Below are positions 25,285-38,748 of a stretch of DNA of 64,000 nt, piece by piece. The stretch covers positions 49,546,122 to 49,610,121 of the forward strand of contig NC_134849.1 in the NCBI RefSeq assembly GCF_965363235.1. The letters run 5' to 3'. The notes beneath the pieces are model-generated. The model was not told the DNA's origin. It was given only the letters and a program-made list of their open reading frames with translations, and did not search any database. The stretch's first letter is position 1. Each line of letters starts with the position of its first letter. A program made the translations under genes and the position numbers. This DNA is from Mytilus galloprovincialis. Taxonomy: Eukaryota > Mollusca > Bivalvia > Mytilida > Mytilidae.

Positions 25285-25843
25285 TATGTATTTTTGATGC
25301 AATTTTCTAGAGATATTGAAAAGGTCTCCCATTCAACGTTTACTTTGTGTCAATTGAAAGAAACTGATTGCAAACTGTGTGAGTGAAAGAGATACCTACT
25401 CAGTTGATGCCTGTTTCTCGTTCAAGTTACATGTCAGTGAAACACAAAGATTCTCACATACGTTATTCTTACTTTGTATCTAACAGTTTTCCTTCAATAA
25501 CAATTTAATTTCAGACGGAAGATAGGAAAGCTGACGATTTTTATCAAAATCAAAGTATTTACTGGCAAATCACCGTTTTATCTCCCCGAAATTGTTAGGA
25601 TTGATACTGAGAGTGTGTGCCTTTTTCTTCCTCTATGCATGATACCTTAACGATCTTCCTCACTCACCAGTTAAGCTGAATAAACTCTGTCATATAACAT
25701 CTGAATTCATTCAAAATGGTCGTTTTCAGGACAGAATCAATCTGTGGGTAACTTATCGATAACTTTGTTTCCTACTTGTCTTTGAGCGCGTTGAGTGAGC
25801 AGTGTGTGTGATTCATTACAAAAAGTGGATATCAAAAAGTCTG

Positions 25844-25925
25844 CGTCGTCGACAGGATTCGAACCTGTGCGGGGAGACCCCAATAGATTTCTAGTCTATC
25901 GCCTTAACCACTCGGCCACGACGAC
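25844..25925 (-). tRNA. tRNA-Ser-AGA: tRNA-Ser (AGA), unit 24
   Basis: Same 82 nt as unit 1. Confidence 0.96.
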
Positions 25926-26334
25926 TTGATACATTCGTCCAAAATTAACTCCTTTATACTTAATACCAGATGCGACAACAACCTGTCGTAAGTGCCACAT
26001 CGTCATACGGAAGTCATCTGATAAGTTCTTAATTTTCCATTAGCAAGTCTGAATTAGGAAACTTAGCCTTTGTTAAATTATAGTAACTAGAGTTAAATTC
26101 GGCAAGTTTACAATTTTGGATTGTAGCCGCAGTCGATATTTTCAATATTCAAGTTTGTCTTGTACATTTTGTCTATAAATTATCATGATTGATTCGCGTT
26201 GAATCGTATATTTTTCAAAAAGTAAGGAAAACACGATTTTATTTTTTTTACAGCCAAAGGGAGGGGTACAGGTTTAGTAGGATCGATAATAACCTGAGCG
26301 TTATAGACTAAAAATTCCATTAGGTTGGAAGAAG

Positions 26335-26406
26335 GACTCCGTGGCGCAACGGTAGCGCGTCTGACTCCAGATCAGAAGGTTGCGTGTTCGAATCACGTCG
26401 GGGTCA
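26335..26406 (+). tRNA. tRNA-Trp-CCA: tRNA-Trp (CCA), unit 25
   Basis: Same 72 nt as unit 1. Confidence 0.96.
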
Positions 26407-26965
26407 TATGTATTTTTGATGCAATTTTCTAGAGATATTGAAAAGGTCTCCCATTCAACGTTTACTTTGTGTCAATTGAAAGAAACTGATTGCAAACTGT
26501 GTGAGTGAAAGAGATACCTACTCAGTTGATGCCTGTTTCTCGTTCAAGTTACATGTCAGTGAAACACAAAGATTCTCACATACGTTATTCTTACTTTGTA
26601 TCTAACAGTTTTCCTTCAATAACAATTTAATTTCAGACGGAAGATAGGAAAGCTGACGATTTTTATCAAAATCAAAGTATTTACTGGCAAATCACCGTTT
26701 TATCTCCCCGAAATTGTTAGGATTGATACTGAGAGTGTGTGCCTTTTTCTTCCTCTATGCATGATACCTTAACGATCTTCCTCACTCACCAGTTAAGCTG
26801 AATGAACTCTGTCATATAACATCTGAATTCATTCAAAATGGTCGTTTTCAGGACAGAATCAATCTGTGGGTAACTTATCGATAACTTTGTTTCCTACTTG
26901 TCTTTGAGCGCGTTGAGTGAGCAGTGTGTGTGATTCATTACAAAAAGTGGATATCAAAAAGTCTG

Positions 26966-27047
26966 CGTCGTCGACAGGATTCGAACCTGTGCGGGGAGAC
27001 CCCAATAGATTTCTAGTCTATCGCCTTAACCACTCGGCCACGACGAC
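26966..27047 (-). tRNA. tRNA-Ser-AGA: tRNA-Ser (AGA), unit 25
   Basis: Same 82 nt as unit 1. Confidence 0.96.
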
Positions 27048-27456
27048 TTGATACATTCGTCCAAAATTAACTCCTTTATACTTAATACCAGATGCGACAA
27101 CAACCTGTCGTAAGTGCCACATCGTCATACGGAAGTCATCTGATAAGTTCTTAATTTTCCATTAGCAAGTCTGAATTAGGAAACTTAGCCTTTGTTAAAT
27201 TATAGTAACTAGAGTTAAATTCGGCAAGTTTACAATTTTGGATTGTAGCCGCAGTCGATATTTTCAATATTCAAGTTTGTCTTGTACATTTTGTCTATAA
27301 ATTATCATGATTGATTCGCGTTGAATCGTATATTTTTCAAAAAGTAAGGAAAACGCGATTTTATTTTTTTTACAGCCAAAGGGAGGGGTACAGGTTTAGT
27401 AGGATCGATAATAACCTGAGCGTTATAGACTAAAAATTCCATTAGGTTGGAAGAAG

Positions 27457-27528
27457 GACTCCGTGGCGCAACGGTAGCGCGTCTGACTCCAGATCAGAAG
27501 GTTGCGTGTTCGAATCACGTCGGGGTCA
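27457..27528 (+). tRNA. tRNA-Trp-CCA: tRNA-Trp (CCA), unit 26
   Basis: Same 72 nt as unit 1. Confidence 0.96.
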
Positions 27529-28087
27529 TATGTATTTTTGATGCAATTTTCTAGAGATATTGAAAAGGTCTCCCATTCAACGTTTACTTTGTGTCAATTG
27601 AAAGAAACTGATTGCAAACTGTGTGAGTGAAAGAGATACCTACTCAGTTGATGCCTGTTTCTCGTTCAAGTTACATGTCAGTGAAACACAAAGATTCTCA
27701 CATACGTTATTCTTACTTTGTATCTAACAGTTTTCCTTCAATAACAATTTAATTTCAGACGGAAGATAGGAAAGCTGACGATTTTTATCAAAATCAAAGT
27801 ATTTACTGGCAAATCACCGTTTTATCTCCCCGAAATTGTTAGGATTGATACTGAGAGTGTGTGCCTTTTTCTTCCTCTATGCATGATACCTTAACGATCT
27901 TCCTCACTCACCAGTTAAGCTGAATGAACTCTGTCATATAACATCTGAATTCATTCAAAATGGTCGTTTTCAGGACAGAATCAATCTGTGGGTAACTTAT
28001 CGATAACTTTGTTTCCTACTTGTCTTTGAGCGCGTTGAGTGAGCAGTGTGTGTGATTCATTACAAAAAGTGGATATCAAAAAGTCTG

Positions 28088-28169
28088 CGTCGTCGACAGG
28101 ATTCGAACCTGTGCGGGGAGACCCCAATAGATTTCTAGTCTATCGCCTTAACCACTCGGCCACGACGAC
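28088..28169 (-). tRNA. tRNA-Ser-AGA: tRNA-Ser (AGA), unit 26
   Basis: Same 82 nt as unit 1. Confidence 0.96.
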
Positions 28170-28578
28170 TTGATACATTCGTCCAAAATTAACTCCTTTA
28201 TACTTAATACCAGATGCGACAACAACCTGTCGTAAGTGCCACATCGTCATACGGAAGTCATCTGATAAGTTCTTAATTTTCCATTAGCAAGTCTGAATTA
28301 GGAAACTTAGCCTTTGTTAAATTATAGTAACTAGAGTTAAATTCGGCAAGTTTACAATTTTGGATTGTAGCCGCAGTCGATATTTTCAATATTCAAGTTT
28401 GTCTTGTACATTTTGTCTATAAATTATCATGATTGATTCGCGTTGAATCGTATATTTTTCAAAAAGTAAGGAAAACGCGATTTTATTTTTTTTACAGCCA
28501 AAGGGAGGGGTACAGGTTTAGTAGGATCGATAATAACCTGAGCGTTATAGACTAAAAATTCCATTAGGTTGGAAGAAG

Positions 28579-28650
28579 GACTCCGTGGCGCAACGGTAGC
28601 GCGTCTGACTCCAGATCAGAAGGTTGCGTGTTCGAATCACGTCGGGGTCA
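28579..28650 (+). tRNA. tRNA-Trp-CCA: tRNA-Trp (CCA), unit 27
   Basis: Same 72 nt as unit 1. Confidence 0.96.
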
Positions 28651-29209
28651 TATGTATTTTTGATGCAATTTTCTAGAGATATTGAAAAGGTCTCCCATTC
28701 AACGTTTACTTTGTGTCAATTGAAAGAAACTGATTGCAAACTGTGTGAGTGAAAGAGATACCTACTCAGTTGATGCCTGTTTCTCGTTCAAGTTACATGT
28801 CAGTGAAACACAAAGATTCTCACATACGTTATTCTTACTTTGTATCTAACAGTTTTCCTTCAATAACAATTTAATTTCAGACGGAAGATAGGAAAGCTGA
28901 CGATTTTTATCAAAATCAAAGTATTTACTGGCAAATCACCGTTTTATCTCCCCGAAATTGTTAGGATTGATACTGAGAGTGTGTGCCTTTTTCTTCCTCT
29001 ATGCATGATACCTTAACGATCTTCCTCACTCACCAGTTAAGCTGAATGAACTCTGTCATATAACATCTGAATTCATTCAAAATGGTCGTTTTCAGGACAG
29101 AATCAATCTGTGGGTAACTTATCGATAACTTTGTTTCCTACTTGTCTTTGAGCGCGTTGAGTGAGCAGTGTGTGTGATTCATTACAAAAAGTGGATATCA
29201 AAAAGTCTG

Positions 29210-29291
29210 CGTCGTCGACAGGATTCGAACCTGTGCGGGGAGACCCCAATAGATTTCTAGTCTATCGCCTTAACCACTCGGCCACGACGAC
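29210..29291 (-). tRNA. tRNA-Ser-AGA: tRNA-Ser (AGA), unit 27
   Basis: Same 82 nt as unit 1. Confidence 0.96.
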
Positions 29292-29700
29292 TTGATACAT
29301 TCGTCCAAAATTAACTCCTTTATACTTAATACCAGATGCGACAACAACCTGTCGTAAGTGCCACATCGTCATACGGAAGTCATCTGATAAGTTCTTAATT
29401 TTCCATTAGCAAGTCTGAATTAGGAAACTTAGCCTTTGTTAAATTATAGTAACTAGAGTTAAATTCGGCAAGTTTACAATTTTGGATTGTAGCCGCAGTC
29501 GATATTTTCAATATTCAAGTTTGTCTTGTACATTTTGTCTATAAATTATCATGATTGATTCGCGTTGAATCGTATATTTTTCAAAAAGTAAGGAAAACGC
29601 GATTTTATTTTTTTTACAGCCAAAGGGAGGGGTACAGGTTTAGTAGGATCGATAATAACCTGAGCGTTATAGACTAAAAATTCCATTAGGTTGGAAGAAG

Positions 29701-29772
29701 GACTCCGTGGCGCAACGGTAGCGCGTCTGACTCCAGATCAGAAGGTTGCGTGTTCGAATCACGTCGGGGTCA
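29701..29772 (+). tRNA. tRNA-Trp-CCA: tRNA-Trp (CCA), unit 28
   Basis: Same 72 nt as unit 1. Confidence 0.96.
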
Positions 29773-30331
29773 TATGTATTTTTGATGCAATTTTCTAGAG
29801 ATATTGAAAAGGTCTCCCATTCAACGTTTACTTTGTGTCAATTGAAAGAAACTGATTGCAAACTGTGTGAGTGAAAGAGATACCTACTCAGTTGATGCCT
29901 GTTTCTCGTTCAAGTTACATGTCAGTGAAACACAAAGATTCTCACATACGTTATTCTTACTTTGTATCTAACAGTTTTCCTTCAATAACAATTTAATTTC
30001 AGACGGAAGATAGGAAAGCTGACGATTTTTATCAAAATCAAAGTATTTACTGGCAAATCACCGTTTTATCTCCCCGAAATTGTTAGGATTGATACTGAGA
30101 GTGTGTGCCTTTTTCTTCCTCTATGCATGATACCTTAACGATCTTCCTCACTCACCAGTTAAGCTGAATGAACTCTGTCATATAACATCTGAATTCATTC
30201 AAAATGGTCGTTTTCAGGACAGAATCAATCTGTGGGTAACTTATCGATAACTTTGTTTCCTACTTGTCTTTGAGCGCGTTGAGTGAGCAGTGTGTGTGAT
30301 TCATTACAAAAAGTGGATATCAAAAAGTCTG

Positions 30332-30413
30332 CGTCGTCGACAGGATTCGAACCTGTGCGGGGAGACCCCAATAGATTTCTAGTCTATCGCCTTAACCACT
30401 CGGCCACGACGAC
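30332..30413 (-). tRNA. tRNA-Ser-AGA: tRNA-Ser (AGA), unit 28
   Basis: Same 82 nt as unit 1. Confidence 0.96.
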
Positions 30414-30822
30414 TTGATACATTCGTCCAAAATTAACTCCTTTATACTTAATACCAGATGCGACAACAACCTGTCGTAAGTGCCACATCGTCATACGGAA
30501 GTCATCTGATAAGTTCTTAATTTTCCATTAGCAAGTCTGAATTAGGAAACTTAGCCTTTGTTAAATTATAGTAACTAGAGTTAAATTCGGCAAGTTTACA
30601 ATTTTGGATTGTAGCCGCAGTCGATATTTTCAATATTCAAGTTTGTCTTGTACATTTTGTCTATAAATTATCATGATTGATTCGCGTTGAATCGTATATT
30701 TTTCAAAAAGTAAGGAAAACACGATTTTATTTTTTTTACAGCCAAAGGGAGGGGTACAGGTTTAGTAGGATCGATAATAACCTGAGCGTTATAGACTAAA
30801 AATTCCATTAGGTTGGAAGAAG

Positions 30823-30894
30823 GACTCCGTGGCGCAACGGTAGCGCGTCTGACTCCAGATCAGAAGGTTGCGTGTTCGAATCACGTCGGGGTCA
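30823..30894 (+). tRNA. tRNA-Trp-CCA: tRNA-Trp (CCA), unit 29
   Basis: Same 72 nt as unit 1. Confidence 0.96.
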
Positions 30895-31453
30895 TATGTA
30901 TTTTTGATGCAATTTTCTAGAGATATTGAAAAGGTCTCCCATTCAACGTTTACTTTGTGTCAATTGAAAGAAACTGATTGCAAACTGTGTGAGTGAAAGA
31001 GATACCTACTCAGTTGATGCCTGTTTCTCGTTCAAGTTACATGTCAGTGAAACACAAAGATTCTCACATACGTTATTCTTACTTTGTATCTAACAGTTTT
31101 CCTTCAATAACAATTTAATTTCAGACGGAAGATAGGAAAGCTGACGATTTTTATCAAAATCAAAGTATTTACTGGCAAATCACCGTTTTATCTCCCCGAA
31201 ATTGTTAGGATTGATACTGAGAGTGTGTGCCTTTTTCTTCCTCTATGCATGATACCTTAACGATCTTCCTCACTCACCAGTTAAGCTGAATGAACTCTGT
31301 CATATAACATCTGAATTCATTCAAAATGGTCGTTTTCAGGACAGAATCAATCTGTGGGTAACTTATCGATAACTTTGTTTCCTACTTGTCTTTGAGCGCG
31401 TTGAGTGAGCAGTGTGTGTGATTCATTACAAAAAGTGGATATCAAAAAGTCTG

Positions 31454-31535
31454 CGTCGTCGACAGGATTCGAACCTGTGCGGGGAGACCCCAATAGATTT
31501 CTAGTCTATCGCCTTAACCACTCGGCCACGACGAC
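31454..31535 (-). tRNA. tRNA-Ser-AGA: tRNA-Ser (AGA), unit 29
   Basis: Same 82 nt as unit 1. Confidence 0.96.
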
Positions 31536-31944
31536 TTGATACATTCGTCCAAAATTAACTCCTTTATACTTAATACCAGATGCGACAACAACCTGTCGTA
31601 AGTGCCACATCGTCATACGGAAGTCATCTGATAAGTTCTTAATTTTCCATTAGCAAGTCTGAATTAGGAAACTTAGCCTTTGTTAAATTATAGTAACTAG
31701 AGTTAAATTCGGCAAGTTTACAATTTTGGATTGTAGCCGCAGTCGATATTTTCAATATTCAAGTTTGTCTTGTACATTTTGTCTATAAATTATCATGATT
31801 GATTCGCGTTGAATCGTATATTTTTCAAAAAGTAAGGAAAACGCGATTTTATTTTTTTTACAGCCAAAGGGAGGGGTACAGGTTTAGTAGGATCGATAAT
31901 AACCTGAGCGTTATAGACTAAAAATTCCATTAGGTTGCAAGAAG

Positions 31945-32016
31945 GACTCCGTGGCGCAACGGTAGCGCGTCTGACTCCAGATCAGAAGGTTGCGTGTTCG
32001 AATCACGTCGGGGTCA
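31945..32016 (+). tRNA. tRNA-Trp-CCA: tRNA-Trp (CCA), unit 30
   Basis: Gene body as in unit 1. The 5' flank has a private G-to-C change (GGTTGCAAGAAG). Confidence 0.96.
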
Positions 32017-32575
32017 TATGTATTTTTGATGCAATTTTCTAGAGATATTGAAAAGGTCTCCCATTCAACGTTTACTTTGTGTCAATTGAAAGAAACTGAT
32101 TGCAAACTGTGTGAGTGAAAGAGATACCTACTCAGTTGATGCCTGTTTCTCGTTCAAGTTACATGTCAGTGAAACACAAAGATTCTCACATACGTTATTC
32201 TTACTTTGTATCTAACAGTTTTCCTTCAATAACAATTTAATTTCAGACGGAAGATAGGAAAGCTGACGATTTTTATCAAAATCAAAGTATTTACTGGCAA
32301 ATCACCGTTTTATCTCCCCGAAATTGTTAGGATTGATACTGAGAGTGTGTGCCTTTTTCTTCCTCTATGCATGATACCTTAACGATCTTCCTCACTCACC
32401 AGTTAAGCTGAATGAACTCTGTCATATAACATCTGAATTCATTCAAAATGGTCGTTTTCAGGACAGAATCAATCTGTGGGTAACTTATCGATAACTTTGT
32501 TTCCTACTTGTCTTTGAGCGCGTTGAGTGAGCAGTGTGTGTGATTCATTACAAAAAGTGGATATCAAAAAGTCTG

Positions 32576-32657
32576 CGTCGTCGACAGGATTCGAACCTGT
32601 GCGGGGAGACCCCAATAGATTTCTAGTCTATCGCCTTAACCACTCGGCCACGACGAC
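32576..32657 (-). tRNA. tRNA-Ser-AGA: tRNA-Ser (AGA), unit 30
   Basis: Same 82 nt as unit 1. Confidence 0.96.
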
Positions 32658-33066
32658 TTGATACATTCGTCCAAAATTAACTCCTTTATACTTAATACCA
32701 GATGCGACAACAACCTGTCGTAAGTGCCACATCGTCATACGGAAGTCATCTGATAAGTTCTTAATTTTCCATTAGCAAGTCTGAATTAGGAAACTTAGCC
32801 TTTGTTAAATTATAGTAACTAGAGTTAAATTCGGCAAGTTTACAATTTTGGATTGTAGCCGCAGTCGATATTTTCAATATTCAAGTTTGTCTTGTACATT
32901 TTGTCTATAAATTATCATGATTGATTCGCGTTGAATCGTATATTTTTCAAAAAGTAAGGAAAACACGATTTTATTTTTTTTACAGCCAAAGGGAGGGGTA
33001 CAGGTTTAGTAGGATCGATAATAACCTGAGCGTTATAGACTAAAAATTCCATTAGGTTGGAAGAAG

Positions 33067-33138
33067 GACTCCGTGGCGCAACGGTAGCGCGTCTGACTCC
33101 AGATCAGAAGGTTGCGTGTTCGAATCACGTCGGGGTCA
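33067..33138 (+). tRNA. tRNA-Trp-CCA: tRNA-Trp (CCA), unit 31
   Basis: Same 72 nt as unit 1. Confidence 0.96.
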
Positions 33139-33697
33139 TATGTATTTTTGATGCAATTTTCTAGAGATATTGAAAAGGTCTCCCATTCAACGTTTACTTT
33201 GTGTCAATTGAAAGAAACTGATTGCAAACTGTGTGAGTGAAAGAGATACCTACTCAGTTGATGCCTGTTTCTCGTTCAAGTTACATGTCAGTGAAACACA
33301 AAGATTCTCACATACGTTATTCTTACTTTGTATCTAACAGTTTTCCTTCAATAACAATTTAATTTCAGACGGAAGATAGGAAAGCTGACGATTTTTATCA
33401 AAATCAAAGTATTTACTGGCAAATCACCGTTTTATCTCCCCGAAATTGTTAGGATTGATACTGAGAGTGTGTGCCTTTTTCTTCCTCTATGCATGATACC
33501 TTAACGATCTTCCTCACTCACCAGTTAAGCTGAATGAACTCTGTCATATAACATCTGAATTCATTCAAAATGGTCGTTTTCAGGACAGAATCAATCTGTG
33601 GGTAACTTATCGATAACTTTGTTTCCTACTTGTCTTTGAGCGCGTTGAGTGAGCAGTGTGTGTGATTCATTACAAAAAGTGGATATCAAAAAGTCTG

Positions 33698-33779
33698 CGT
33701 CGTCGACAGGATTCGAACCTGTGCGGGGAGACCCCAATAGATTTCTAGTCTATCGCCTTAACCACTCGGCCACGACGAC
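33698..33779 (-). tRNA. tRNA-Ser-AGA: tRNA-Ser (AGA), unit 31
   Basis: Same 82 nt as unit 1. Confidence 0.96.
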
Positions 33780-34188
33780 TTGATACATTCGTCCAAAATT
33801 AACTCCTTTATACTTAATACCAGATGCGACAACAACCTGTCGTAAGTGCCACATCGTCATACGGAAGTCATCTGATAAGTTCTTAATTTTCCATTAGCAA
33901 GTCTGAATTAGGAAACTTAGCCTTTGTTAAATTATAGTAACTAGAGTTAAATTCGGCAAGTTTACAATTTTGGATTGTAGCCGCAGTCGATATTTTCAAT
34001 ATTCAAGTTTGTCTTGTACATTTTGTCTATAAATTATCATGATTGATTCGCGTTGAATCGTATATTTTTCAAAAAGTAAGGAAAACACGATTTTATTTTT
34101 TTTACAGCCAAAGGGAGGGGTACAGGTTTAGTAGGATCGATAATAACCTGAGCGTTATAGACTAAAAATTCCATTAGGTTGGAAGAAG

Positions 34189-34260
34189 GACTCCGTGGCG
34201 CAACGGTAGCGCGTCTGACTCCAGATCAGAAGGTTGCGTGTTCGAATCACGTCGGGGTCA
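34189..34260 (+). tRNA. tRNA-Trp-CCA: tRNA-Trp (CCA), unit 32
   Basis: Same 72 nt as unit 1. Confidence 0.96.
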
Positions 34261-34819
34261 TATGTATTTTTGATGCAATTTTCTAGAGATATTGAAAAGG
34301 TCTCCCATTCAACGTTTACTTTGTGTCAATTGAAAGAAACTGATTGCAAACTGTGTGAGTGAAAGAGATACCTACTCAGTTGATGCCTGTTTCTCGTTCA
34401 AGTTACATGTCAGTGAAACACAAAGATTCTCACATACGTTATTCTTACTTTGTATCTAACAGTTTTCCTTCAATAACAATTTAATTTCAGACGGAAGATA
34501 GGAAAGCTGACGATTTTTATCAAAATCAAAGTATTTACTGGCAAATCACCGTTTTATCTCCCCGAAATTGTTAGGATTGATACTGAGAGTGTGTGCCTTT
34601 TTCTTCCTCTATGCATGATACCTTAACGATCTTCCTCACTCACCAGTTAAGCTGAATGAACTCTGTCATATAACATCTGAATTCATTCAAAATGGTCGTT
34701 TTCAGGACAGAATCAATCTGTGGGTAACTTATCGATAACTTTGTTTCCTACTTGTCTTTGAGCGCGTTGAGTGAGCAGTGTGTGTGATTCATTACAAAAA
34801 GTGGATATCAAAAAGTCTG

Positions 34820-34901
34820 CGTCGTCGACAGGATTCGAACCTGTGCGGGGAGACCCCAATAGATTTCTAGTCTATCGCCTTAACCACTCGGCCACGACGA
34901 C
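34820..34901 (-). tRNA. tRNA-Ser-AGA: tRNA-Ser (AGA), unit 32
   Basis: Same 82 nt as unit 1. Confidence 0.96.
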
Positions 34902-35310
34902 TTGATACATTCGTCCAAAATTAACTCCTTTATACTTAATACCAGATGCGACAACAACCTGTCGTAAGTGCCACATCGTCATACGGAAGTCATCTGATAA
35001 GTTCTTAATTTTCCATTAGCAAGTCTGAATTAGGAAACTTAGCCTTTGTTAAATTATAGTAACTAGAGTTAAATTCGGCAAGTTTACAATTTTGGATTGT
35101 AGCCGCAGTCGATATTTTCAATATTCAAGTTTGTCTTGTACATTTTGTCTATAAATTATCATGATTGATTCGCGTTGAATCGTATATTTTTCAAAAAGTA
35201 AGGAAAACACGATTTTATTTTTTTTACAGCCAAAGGGAGGGGTACAGGTTTAGTAGGATCGATAATAACCTGAGCGTTATAGACTAAAAATTCCATTAGG
35301 TTGGAAGAAG

Positions 35311-35382
35311 GACTCCGTGGCGCAACGGTAGCGCGTCTGACTCCAGATCAGAAGGTTGCGTGTTCGAATCACGTCGGGGTCA
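35311..35382 (+). tRNA. tRNA-Trp-CCA: tRNA-Trp (CCA), unit 33
   Basis: Same 72 nt as unit 1. Confidence 0.96.
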
Positions 35383-35941
35383 TATGTATTTTTGATGCAA
35401 TTTTCTAGAGATATTGAAAAGGTCTCCCATTCAACGTTTACTTTGTGTCAATTGAAAGAAACTGATTGCAAACTGTGTGAGTGAAAGAGATACCTACTCA
35501 GTTGATGCCTGTTTCTCGTTCAAGTTACATGTCAGTGAAACACAAAGATTCTCACATACGTTATTCTTACTTTGTATCTAACAGTTTTCCTTCAATAACA
35601 ATTTAATTTCAGACGGAAGATAGGAAAGCTGACGATTTTTATCAAAATCAAAGTATTTACTGGCAAATCACCGTTTTATCTCCCCGAAATTGTTAGGATT
35701 GATACTGAGAGTGTGTGCCTTTTTCTTCCTCTATGCATGATACCTTAACGATCTTCCTCACTCACCAGTTAAGCTGAATGAACTCTGTCATATAACATCT
35801 GAATTCATTCAAAATGGTCGTTTTCAGGACAGAATCAATCTGTGGGTAACTTATCGATAACTTTGTTTCCTACTTGTCTTTGAGCGCGTTGAGTGAGCAG
35901 TGTGTGTGATTCATTACAAAAAGTGGATATCAAAAAGTCTG

Positions 35942-36023
35942 CGTCGTCGACAGGATTCGAACCTGTGCGGGGAGACCCCAATAGATTTCTAGTCTATCGC
36001 CTTAACCACTCGGCCACGACGAC
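35942..36023 (-). tRNA. tRNA-Ser-AGA: tRNA-Ser (AGA), unit 33
   Basis: Same 82 nt as unit 1. Confidence 0.96.
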
Positions 36024-36432
36024 TTGATACATTCGTCCAAAATTAACTCCTTTATACTTAATACCAGATGCGACAACAACCTGTCGTAAGTGCCACATCG
36101 TCATACGGAAGTCATCTGATAAGTTCTTAATTTTCCATTAGCAAGTCTGAATTAGGAAACTTAGCCTTTGTTAAATTATAGTAACTAGAGTTAAATTCGG
36201 CAAGTTTACAATTTTGGATTGTAGCCGCAGTCGATATTTTCAATATTCAAGTTTGTCTTGTACATTTTGTCTATAAATTATCATGATTGATTCGCGTTGA
36301 ATCGTATATTTTTCAAAAAGTAAGGAAAACACGATTTTATTTTTTTTACAGCCAAAGGGAGGGGTACAGGTTTAGTAGGATCGATAATAACCTGAGCGTT
36401 ATAGACTAAAAATTCCATTAGGTTGGAAGAAG

Positions 36433-36504
36433 GACTCCGTGGCGCAACGGTAGCGCGTCTGACTCCAGATCAGAAGGTTGCGTGTTCGAATCACGTCGGG
36501 GTCA
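36433..36504 (+). tRNA. tRNA-Trp-CCA: tRNA-Trp (CCA), unit 34
   Basis: Same 72 nt as unit 1. Confidence 0.96.
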
Positions 36505-37063
36505 TATGTATTTTTGATGCAATTTTCTAGAGATATTGAAAAGGTCTCCCATTCAACGTTTACTTTGTGTCAATTGAAAGAAACTGATTGCAAACTGTGT
36601 GAGTGAAAGAGATACCTACTCAGTTGATGCCTGTTTCTCGTTCAAGTTACATGTCAGTGAAACACAAAGATTCTCACATACGTTATTCTTACTTTGTATC
36701 TAACAGTTTTCCTTCAATAACAATTTAATTTCAGACGGAAGATAGGAAAGCTGACGATTTTTATCAAAATCAAAGTATTTACTGGCAAATCACCGTTTTA
36801 TCTCCCCGAAATTGTTAGGATTGATACTGAGAGTGTGTGCCTTTTTCTTCCTCTATGCATGATACCTTAACGATCTTCCTCACTCACCAGTTAAGCTGAA
36901 TGAACTCTGTCATATAACATCTGAATTCATTCAAAATGGTCGTTTTCAGGACAGAATCAATCTGTGGGTAACTTATCGATAACTTTGTTTCCTACTTGTC
37001 TTTGAGCGCGTTGAGTGAGCAGTGTGTGTGATTCATTACAAAAAGTGGATATCAAAAAGTCTG

Positions 37064-37145
37064 CGTCGTCGACAGGATTCGAACCTGTGCGGGGAGACCC
37101 CAATAGATTTCTAGTCTATCGCCTTAACCACTCGGCCACGACGAC
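37064..37145 (-). tRNA. tRNA-Ser-AGA: tRNA-Ser (AGA), unit 34
   Basis: Same 82 nt as unit 1. Confidence 0.96.
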
Positions 37146-37554
37146 TTGATACATTCGTCCAAAATTAACTCCTTTATACTTAATACCAGATGCGACAACA
37201 ACCTGTCGTAAGTGCCACATCGTCATACGGAAGTCATCTGATAAGTTCTTAATTTTCCATTAGCAAGTCTGAATTAGGAAACTTAGCCTTTGTTAAATTA
37301 TAGTAACTAGAGTTAAATTCGGCAAGTTTACAATTTTGGATTGTAGCCGCAGTCGATATTTTCAATATTCAAGTTTGTCTTGTACATTTTGTCTATAAAT
37401 TATCATGATTGATTCGCGTTGAATCGTATATTTTTCAAAAAGTAAGGAAAACACGATTTTATTTTTTTTACAGCCAAAGGGAGGGGTACAGGTTTAGTAG
37501 GATCGATAATAACCTGAGCGTTATAGACTAAAAATTCCATTAGGTTGGAAGAAG

Positions 37555-37626
37555 GACTCCGTGGCGCAACGGTAGCGCGTCTGACTCCAGATCAGAAGGT
37601 TGCGTGTTCGAATCACGTCGGGGTCA
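37555..37626 (+). tRNA. tRNA-Trp-CCA: tRNA-Trp (CCA), unit 35
   Basis: Same 72 nt as unit 1. Confidence 0.96.
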
Positions 37627-38185
37627 TATGTATTTTTGATGCAATTTTCTAGAGATATTGAAAAGGTCTCACATTCAACGTTTACTTTGTGTCAATTGAA
37701 AGAAACTGATTGCAAACTGTGTGAGTGAAAGAGATACCTACTCAGTTGATGCCTGTTTCTCGTTCAAGTTACATGTCAGTGAAACACAAAGATTCTCACA
37801 TACGTTATTCTTACTTTGTATCTAACAGTTTTCCTTCAATAACAATTTAATTTCAGACGGAAGATAGGAAAGCTGACGATTTTTATCAAAATCAAAGTAT
37901 TTACTGGCAAATCACCGTTTTATCTCCCCGAAATTGTTAGGATTGATACTGAGAGTGTGTGCCTTTTTCTTCCTCTATGCATGATACCTTAACGATCTTC
38001 CTCAGTCACCAGTTAAGCTGAATGAACTCTGTCATATAACATCTGAATTCATTCAAAATGGTCGTTTTCAGGACAGAATCAATCTGTGGGTAACTTATCG
38101 ATAACTTTGTTTCCTACTTGTCTTTGAGCGCGTTGAGTGAGCAGTGTGTGTGATTCATTACAAAAAGTGGATATCAAAAAGTCTG

Positions 38186-38267
38186 CGTCGTCGACAGGAT
38201 TCGAACCTGTGCGGGGAGACCCCAATAGATTTCTAGTCTATCGCCTTAACCACTCGGCCACGACGAC
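38186..38267 (-). tRNA. tRNA-Ser-AGA: tRNA-Ser (AGA), unit 35
   Basis: Same 82 nt as unit 1. Confidence 0.96.
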
Positions 38268-38676
38268 TTGATACATTCGTCCAAAATTAACTCCTTTATA
38301 CTTAATACCAGATGCGACAACAACCTGTCGTAAGTGCCACATCGTCATACGGAAGTCATCTGATAAGTTCTTAATTTTCCATTAGCAAGTCTGAATTAGG
38401 AAACTTAGCCTTTGTTAAATTATAGTAACTAGAGTTAAATTCGGCAAGTTTACAATTTTGGATTGTAGCCGCAGTCGATATTTTCAATATTCAAGTTTGT
38501 CTTGTACATTTTGTCTATAAATTATCATGATTGATTCGCGTTGAATCGTATATTTTTCAAAAAGTAAGGAAAACACGATTTTATTTTTTTTACAGCCAAA
38601 GGGAGGGGTACAGGTTTAGTAGGATCGATAATAACCTGAGCGTTATAGACTAAAAATTCCATTAGGTTGGAAGAAG

Positions 38677-38748
38677 GACTCCGTGGCGCAACGGTAGCGC
38701 GTCTGACTCCAGATCAGAAGGTTGCGTGTTCGAATCACGTCGGGGTCA
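38677..38748 (+). tRNA. tRNA-Trp-CCA: tRNA-Trp (CCA), unit 36
   Basis: Same 72 nt as unit 1. Confidence 0.96.
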